Below, piece by piece: positions 59,679 through 64,000 of a stretch of DNA of 64,000 nt. Both the position numbers and the translations under genes were made by a program. Position 1 is the first letter of the stretch. Every line of letters begins with the position of its first letter. Source of the stretch: Saccharopolyspora hordei. GTDB lineage: Bacteria > Actinomycetota > Actinomycetes > Mycobacteriales > Pseudonocardiaceae. The notes under the pieces were generated by a model. The model was not told the origin of the DNA, made no database searches, and saw nothing but the letters and a program-made list of their open reading frames with translations. The stretch spans positions 2,765,001 through 2,829,000 of the forward strand of contig NZ_JACCFJ010000001.1 in the NCBI RefSeq assembly GCF_013410345.1, written 5' to 3'.

Positions 59679-60904
59679 GCAAGCACGGGAAGCGGCTCGC
59701 GGCGGTGGTGCTGGCCGCCGCGGTGGTCGCCGCCGGCTGCGGACGCGGCTACGACAGCGAGATCGAGCAGCAGCCCGGCCCGGCCACCCTGCGCCTGCTG
59801 GTGGGGTCCGGCACCACGGCCGAGGCCCGGGTGCTGCACGAGCAGACGCAGGAGTGGGCGCAGCGGACCGGCAACGAGGTCGAGATCGTGCGCGCCGCCG
59901 AACTCGACCAGCAGCTCGGCCAGGCCTTCGCCGGCGGCACCCCACCGGACCTGTTCTACCTCGCGCCGGGGGCGTTCGAGCGCTTCGCTGGCAACGGGTC
60001 GCTGCACCCCTACGGCGACGGGCTGCGCAACGCCGGGGCGCTCTACCCGAACCTCAAGGAGACCTTCACCCGCGACGGCAAGCTCTACTGCGCTCCCAAG
60101 GACTTCTCCACGCTGGCGCTGCTCATCGACACCGACTCCTGGCGGGAAGCGGGGCTCACCGACGCCGACATCCCGCGGGACTGGAACCAGCTCGCCCAGG
60201 TCGCCCAGCGGCTCACCACTCCCGAGCGCAAGGGTCTGGTGCTGGACGACAGCGCCGACCGCGTCGGGGCCTTCATGAAGCAGGCGGGCGGCTGGCACGT
60301 CGACGAGAAGGGCATGCCGACCATCGACAGCCCGCAGAACCTCGAAGCGCTGCGCTACCTGCAGTCGCTGCTGCGGTCCGGCAGCACCGCCTTCTCGTCC
60401 AGTGTGGACGCCGGTTGGGCGGGTGAGGCGCTCGGCAAGGGCACCGCGGCGATGGTGATCGAGGGCAACTGGGCCAGCGGTGGGCTGGCCGCCGACTACC
60501 CGGACCGGCGCTGGCGCTCGGTGGAGCTGCCGGCGGGGCCTGCGGGCAAGGCGACGCTGTCGTTCACCAACTGCTGGGGCATCCCGATGCGCACCGCGCA
60601 CCGGCAACAGGCCCAGGACCTGGTGGACTTCCTGGTGGAACGAGCGCAGCAGGAACAGGTGGCGCGCGAGGTGGGCGTCACGCCCGCCAACCAGGAGGCG
60701 ACCGCGGCGCTGACCGCGGGCAAGCCCGAGATGGAGGGCTTCGCCGCGGGCGCCGCCTACGCGCAGGGCGAGGTGACCACCAAGGGCTGGGACTCGGTGG
60801 AGAAGGACTTCGACTCCCGCATGCTGGGGCTGGCCCAGGGCGACGACCCCGCGAAGATCCTGCGGGAACTGCAACGCGACGCCGAACTGACGCTGAAGGG
60901 CTGA
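59675..60904 (+). CDS. Sugar ABC transporter substrate-binding lipoprotein
   Basis: 409 residues. Lipoprotein signal with lipobox VVAAGC at residues about 17-22. Family-1 extracellular sugar-binding features: LRLLVGSGTTAEARVLHEQTQEW, FAGGTPPDLFYLAPGAFERFA, KLYCAPKDFSTLALLIDTD, GKGTAAMVIEGNWASGG and FTNCWGIPMRTAH. Captures an oligosaccharide (alpha-glucan fragment by context) and delivers it to the two permeases encoded next. Confidence 0.92.
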   Translation: MSKHGKRLAAVVLAAAVVAAGCGRGYDSEIEQQPGPATLRLLVGSGTTAEARVLHEQTQEWAQRTGNEVEIVRAAELDQQLGQAFAGGTPPDLFYLAPGAFERFAGNGSLHPYGDGLRNAGALYPNLKETFTRDGKLYCAPKDFSTLALLIDTDSWREAGLTDADIPRDWNQLAQVAQRLTTPERKGLVLDDSADRVGAFMKQAGGWHVDEKGMPTIDSPQNLEALRYLQSLLRSGSTAFSSSVDAGWAGEALGKGTAAMVIEGNWASGGLAADYPDRRWRSVELPAGPAGKATLSFTNCWGIPMRTAHRQQAQDLVDFLVERAQQEQVAREVGVTPANQEATAALTAGKPEMEGFAAGAAYAQGEVTTKGWDSVEKDFDSRMLGLAQGDDPAKILRELQRDAELTLKG

Positions 60905-60908
60905 GGAC

Positions 60909-61988
60909 ATGGTCGACACCACCCTGCGGCCCGCGCCGCCCACCACCGGGCCGACGACCCCGCGGCGCCCGGTGAACGCCGAAGCGCGCCGGGAGAACCG
61001 AGCGGGCTGGTTGTTCGTCGCACCGGCCGTCGTGCTGGTCCTGCTGTTCCTGGTCGTGCCCGCGGTCCTCGCGCTGTACGTGAGCCTGCTGGACTGGAAC
61101 GGCACCTACAGCCCGCTGACCGGGCGGGCCCCGTTCGTGGGCTTGGAGAACTACCGGGAGCTGCTGTTCGAGGACGGGCTGATCCGGCGCGACTTCGTCA
61201 CCAGCGTGCGCAACACGCTGTACTTCGTGCTGTTCGTGGTGCCCAGCCAGACGCTGGTGGCGCTGCTGCTCGCCGTGGTGGTGAACAACCGCGCGCTCCG
61301 CGGGCGGGCGTTCTTCCGCTCGGCGTTCTACTTCCCGTCGATCACCAGCTCGGTGGCCATCTCGGTGATCTTCCTGTTCCTGTTCTCCGGCTCGGGCGCG
61401 GTCAACGCGATCCTGGAGTTCCTCGGGATCCAGGGGCCGAACTGGTTCACCGACTCCCGCGGGGTGCTGCACGAGGCGCTGGCACTGTTCGGTGTGGACA
61501 GTCCGCCGAGCGTGCTCGAGGAGACGACCGTGGGCGGGTTGCCGCTGTGGGACTGGCTGTCCGGGCCGTCGGTGGCGATGATGACGATCATCGCGTTGGT
61601 GGTGTGGACGACGTCGGGCACCTACATGCTCATCTTCCTGGCCGCGCTGCAGAACCTGCCGGACAACGTGCACGAGGCCGCGCTGGTCGACGGCGCCGGC
61701 TGGTGGCAGCGGTTCTGGAAGGTCACGGTGCCGCAGCTGCGGCCGACGATCTTCCTGGTGGCCACCCTCGGGCTGATCGGCACCTGGCAGGTGTTCGACC
61801 AGGTCTACGTGATGAGCCAGGGTGACCCGGCCAAGACGACGCTCACCCCGGCGTTCCTGTCCTACCAGCAGTCCTTCGCCGAAGGCTCCTTCGGCGTCGG
61901 TGCGGCGATCGCGCTGCTGCTGTTCCTGCTGATCGTTGGAGTCACCACGGTGCAGCGGATCCTGCTGCGGGACGGGAGGAACTCGTGA
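60909..61988 (+). CDS. Sugar ABC transporter permease (MalF-like)
   Basis: 359 residues, six to seven membrane helices, with the ABC permease coupling loop EAALVDGAGWWQRFWKVTVPQLRP (EAA motif) at about residues 256-280. N-terminus NRAGWLFVAPAVVLVLLFLVVPAVLALYVSLLDWNG is typical of MalF/UgpA-type CUT1 permeases. Between helices there is a long extra loop (about 165-215) where many CUT1 permeases are shorter. GAGG precedes the ATG; four bases after the binding-protein stop. Confidence 0.92.
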   Translation: MVDTTLRPAPPTTGPTTPRRPVNAEARRENRAGWLFVAPAVVLVLLFLVVPAVLALYVSLLDWNGTYSPLTGRAPFVGLENYRELLFEDGLIRRDFVTSVRNTLYFVLFVVPSQTLVALLLAVVVNNRALRGRAFFRSAFYFPSITSSVAISVIFLFLFSGSGAVNAILEFLGIQGPNWFTDSRGVLHEALALFGVDSPPSVLEETTVGGLPLWDWLSGPSVAMMTIIALVVWTTSGTYMLIFLAALQNLPDNVHEAALVDGAGWWQRFWKVTVPQLRPTIFLVATLGLIGTWQVFDQVYVMSQGDPAKTTLTPAFLSYQQSFAEGSFGVGAAIALLLFLLIVGVTTVQRILLRDGRNS

Positions 61989-62833
61989 CCACGAAGCGCG
62001 CGCGGCTGGTCGGCGCCGCGCTGGGATACCTGGTGCTGGTCCTGGGCGCGGTGCTCTACCTGGGCCCGTTCCTGATCCAGGTCGCCACGTCGTTCAAGAG
62101 CGACGCCGACGCGGTGGCCCACCCGCTGTCGCTGGTCCCGGAGCAGGTCGACACCAGCAGCTACGAGCGGGTCGCCACCGACCCCGCGGTGAACGTGCCG
62201 CTGTGGCTGGGCAACTCGCTGCTGGTGACGCTCTGCGTCACCACCGGGCGGCTGCTGGTCGACGCCATGGCCGGCTACGCGCTGGCCCGCCTGCGCTGGC
62301 GCGGGCGGGGCGTGGTGTTCACCGGGCTGCTCATGGTGATGGCGGTGCCGCCGGTGGTGCTGCTCATCCCGAAGTTCCTGGTGCTGCGTGAGCTGTCGCT
62401 GTTCGACTCCTACGCCGGGATGATCCTGCCGCTGCTCGCCGACGCCATGGGCATCTTCCTGATGAAGCAGGCCTTCGAGCAGGTCCCGAGGGAGGTCGAG
62501 GAATCGGCCACGATGGACGGTGCCGGCATCGTCCGCCGCTGGTGGAGCGTGGTGCTGCCGATGGTGCGCCCGGCCACCACCACCCTGAGCATCCTCGCGT
62601 TCCAGGCGTCGTGGAACGAGTTCACGCACTTCCTGGTCTCCACCTCCAGCCCCGGGTACGAGACGCTGACGGTCGGCCTCGCCCGCCTCGTCGGCGGCGC
62701 ACTGGGGGAGGGCCAGCAGCTCCCGCTGAAGCTCACCATCGCCCTGGTCGCGACCATCCCGGTGGCCGTGGTCTTCCTCGTCAGCCAACGCCACCTCGTC
62801 CGAGCCCAACTCAGCGGCGCGGTCAAGGGCTGA
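61985..62833 (+). CDS. Sugar ABC transporter permease (MalG-like)
   Basis: 282 residues from GTG 61985, overlapping the previous stop (GTGA). Six helices, EAA loop EESATMDGAGIVRRWWSVVLPMVRP at about 177-201, and the conserved start of MalG-type permeases LGPFLIQVATSFKS. Completes the CUT1 transporter. No ATPase gene is present in the operon; actinobacterial CUT1 systems commonly share one multi-purpose ATPase (MsiK), which is the likely arrangement. Confidence 0.92.
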   Translation: MTTKRARLVGAALGYLVLVLGAVLYLGPFLIQVATSFKSDADAVAHPLSLVPEQVDTSSYERVATDPAVNVPLWLGNSLLVTLCVTTGRLLVDAMAGYALARLRWRGRGVVFTGLLMVMAVPPVVLLIPKFLVLRELSLFDSYAGMILPLLADAMGIFLMKQAFEQVPREVEESATMDGAGIVRRWWSVVLPMVRPATTTLSILAFQASWNEFTHFLVSTSSPGYETLTVGLARLVGGALGEGQQLPLKLTIALVATIPVAVVFLVSQRHLVRAQLSGAVKG

Positions 62834-62838
62834 CGAGC

Positions 62839-62870
62839 ACGCCGCCGGGGTTCACGAGCCCCGGCGGCGT
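62839..62870 (+). terminator. Hairpin terminator after the ABC transporter operon
   Basis: Perfect 12-base stem ACGCCGCCGGGG / CCCCGGCGGCGT with an 8-base loop, six bases after the last permease stop; no T-tract. Confidence 0.75.
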
Positions 62871-63047
62871 CGCGCGGTCCAGAGGCGCGTCCGCACCGAT
62901 GCCGGATGACGGGGGCTCCCCGGCCCGCGACGAACCTGGTCCGTGGCGAGTCCTCGAGGACTCGGCCACCCATCACGGGCCGGCTCGACGGTGCCCGTCA
63001 TCCCAATGGTGACCGGCTCGGGGAGTCGGCGACAGTGGTCGTGGCGC

Positions 63048-63079
63048 GGCGTGGCGCCCTCGTTCCTGAGCGCCACGCC
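63048..63079 (-). terminator. Hairpin terminator after rpiA
   Basis: Perfect 10-base stem GGCGTGGCGC / GCGCCACGCC with a 12-base loop, about 75 bases past the rpiA stop in its direction of transcription. Confidence 0.55.
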
Positions 63080-63153
63080 ACACCATCGACCTGCTCATCT
63101 TCGGCCTCGACGGTGGTGGTCGCGGTCCCGTCAGGTCGGCGCGTGCGCGTCGC

Positions 63154-63915
63154 TCACTTCCCCTTCCGGGACGTCGTCGACGGGCGCGCGGACGGGGCGG
63201 AGCTGGTGTCGCGGACCTCGTGCTTGCCCGAGGGGTAGCCGATGACCATCTCGTCGGCGATGCCGGTGAACAGCCCGTTCTCCACCACGCCGGGGATCCA
63301 GTTCAGCTGGGCGTCCAGGGCGAGCGGGTCGTCGATCTTCTGCAGGTGGGCGTCGATGATGTGGTTGCCGCTGTCGGTGACCACGACCTCCCCGTTGGCG
63401 GTGCGCAGCCGCAGGTCCGGCTCGGAGTAGCCGAGGCGCTGGAGCAGCCGGGCGATGGAGCGCTGGGTGGACTCCCAGGAGAACGGGATCACCTCAATGG
63501 GCAGCGGGAACGTGCCGAGGGTGTCGACGACCTTGCTGTCGTCGACGACGGCGACCATCCGGTCGGAGGCGTCGGCGACGATGCGCTCCCACAGCAGGCA
63601 CGCGCCGCCGCCCTTGATCATGTTGCCGTCGTGGTCGATCTCGTCGGCACCGTCGACGGTGAGGTCGAGGCGCTGGACGTCGGCCAGGGTGGTCAGCGGC
63701 ACGCCGACCTCCAGCGCCAGGTCGCGGGTGCCGGTCGAGGTGGGCACGCCCACCACGTCGAGCCCCTGTGCCACGGCCTCCCCGAGCGCTCGCACGAACC
63801 AGTGCGAGGTGGTGCCGGAGCCGAGGCCGAGCTTCATGCCGTCGCGGACGTAGGTCTCGATCGCGGCGGTGCCCGAAGCCCACTTGGCCTTGTCCTGATC
63901 AGTGCTCGGTCGCAT
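63154..63915 (-). CDS. rpiA: Ribose-5-phosphate isomerase A
   Basis: 253 residues. RpiA signatures: GMKLGLGSGTTSHWFVRALGE (phosphate-binding), VGVPTSTGTRDLALEVGVPLTTL, DLTVDGADEIDHDGNMIKGGGACLLWERIVADAS containing the catalytic Asp/Glu/Lys residues, and NHIIDAHLQKIDDP. Interconverts ribose-5-phosphate and ribulose-5-phosphate. ATG 63915 preceded by AGGAAAGGGAACG. The C-terminal ~20 residues (SSAPSARPSTTSRKGK) are an extra tail. It follows another minus-strand gene by 23 bases and is likely co-transcribed with it. Confidence 0.95.
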   Translation of the reverse strand: MRPSTDQDKAKWASGTAAIETYVRDGMKLGLGSGTTSHWFVRALGEAVAQGLDVVGVPTSTGTRDLALEVGVPLTTLADVQRLDLTVDGADEIDHDGNMIKGGGACLLWERIVADASDRMVAVVDDSKVVDTLGTFPLPIEVIPFSWESTQRSIARLLQRLGYSEPDLRLRTANGEVVVTDSGNHIIDAHLQKIDDPLALDAQLNWIPGVVENGLFTGIADEMVIGYPSGKHEVRDTSSAPSARPSTTSRKGK

Positions 63916-63938
63916 CGTTCCCTTTCCTGGCGGTGTTC

Positions 63939-64000
63939 TCAGACCACGAGTTCCAGCAGGCTGCGGAACGTCGTGATGGTGGTGCAGTGGTCGACGGCCC
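63939..64000 (-). CDS. C-terminal end of an unidentified gene, partial
   Basis: The last 20 codons of a minus-strand gene (AVDHCTTITTFRSLLELVV, stop at 63941-63939) enter the window from the right. It sits just upstream of rpiA in the same direction, so it is probably part of a sugar-phosphate operon. Too little is visible to name it. Confidence 0.55.
   Translation of the reverse strand, partial: AVDHCTTITTFRSLLELVV

Larger units (their letters stand above)
62834..63153. other. Intergenic region between convergent operons
   Basis: 320 bases between the transporter operon and rpiA, which end towards each other. It holds the two hairpins at 62839-62870 and 63048-63079. No gene-like frame seen. 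Confidence 0.5.

Noticed and set aside
1-64000. tRNA, rRNA, insertion sequences, integrases, attachment-site repeats and prophage genes.
   Set aside because: Looked for on both strands around the accessory patches; no tRNA-like cloverleaf, transposase motif or flanking direct repeat could be recognised by eye. A tRNA and repeat scan would settle this.

Overview
The window is very GC-rich DNA of an actinomycete. Strong third-position GC, frequent GTG starts, hairpin terminators without T-tracts, many four-base ATGA/GTGA gene overlaps and gene families such as a CUT1-type sugar ABC transporter without its own ATPase and VdcBCD-type decarboxylases all fit. A Pseudonocardiaceae-like soil saprophyte is the best guess (inference from gene content only). 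It is a catabolic region: about fifty genes, mostly small sugar, acid or aromatic utilisation operons each beside its own regulator, plus two accessory patches and three stretches of gene wreckage. I saw no rRNA, tRNA, CRISPR array, transposase or replication origin.

Layout. 1-2078 (minus): phosphotransferase (cut by the edge), TetR regulator and acyl-CoA dehydrogenase, a set reminiscent of 4-hydroxyacyl-CoA catabolism. 2311-9890: a GAF-domain regulator divergent from acoA-acoB-acoC-acoL (acetoin-type dehydrogenase complex), then lipA. 10198-15570 (minus): a GH31 glycosidase leading a DctP-DctQ-DctM TRAP transporter, preceded by a perfect LacI-type palindrome. 15792-21577: a LysR regulator divergent from an aromatic ring-cleavage operon (truncated cyclase, flavin monooxygenase, FAH-family hydrolase, alpha/beta hydrolase, extradiol dioxygenase). 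22020-25576: decay zone with a frameshifted manganese catalase, an intact VanZ-like gene and a badly broken cydAB. 25573-28023: accessory patch with Vsr, an unknown protein and a queuine-transglycosylase-like protein. 28522-29901: MFS transporter. 30883-32679: pyruvate-oxidase-like ThDP enzyme. 32779-36056: vdcD-ubiD-ubiX decarboxylase operon divergent from an AraC regulator. 36026-38358: an LEA-like 11-residue-repeat protein with a small partner, and an acidic membrane protein.

38444-44674: a Dna2-like nuclease-helicase, a nucleotidyltransferase-fold protein, and an SDR/XRE divergent pair. 44699-46156: an isolated, less GC-rich unknown gene with a possible nuclease-like core. 46400-54415: two cyclitol/sugar operons (Gfo/Idh dehydrogenase, TIM-barrel isomerase, sugar porter; then IolE-like and IolG-like), each facing a LacI regulator, with a clear operator pair at 53332-53362. 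54571-55900: small membrane protein and mechanosensitive-channel-like protein. 56066-56530: fragments of two dead genes. 56594-62833: a debranching-type glycosidase divergent from LacI-binding protein-permease-permease, controlled through a near-perfect double operator at 58550-58584. The window ends with rpiA and the tail of another minus-strand gene.

Most likely places for undescribed biology are the transglycosylase-like gene next to vsr (25.6-28.0 kb), the isolated gene at 44.7-46.2 kb, and the LEA-like repeat gene at 36.3-37.4 kb.
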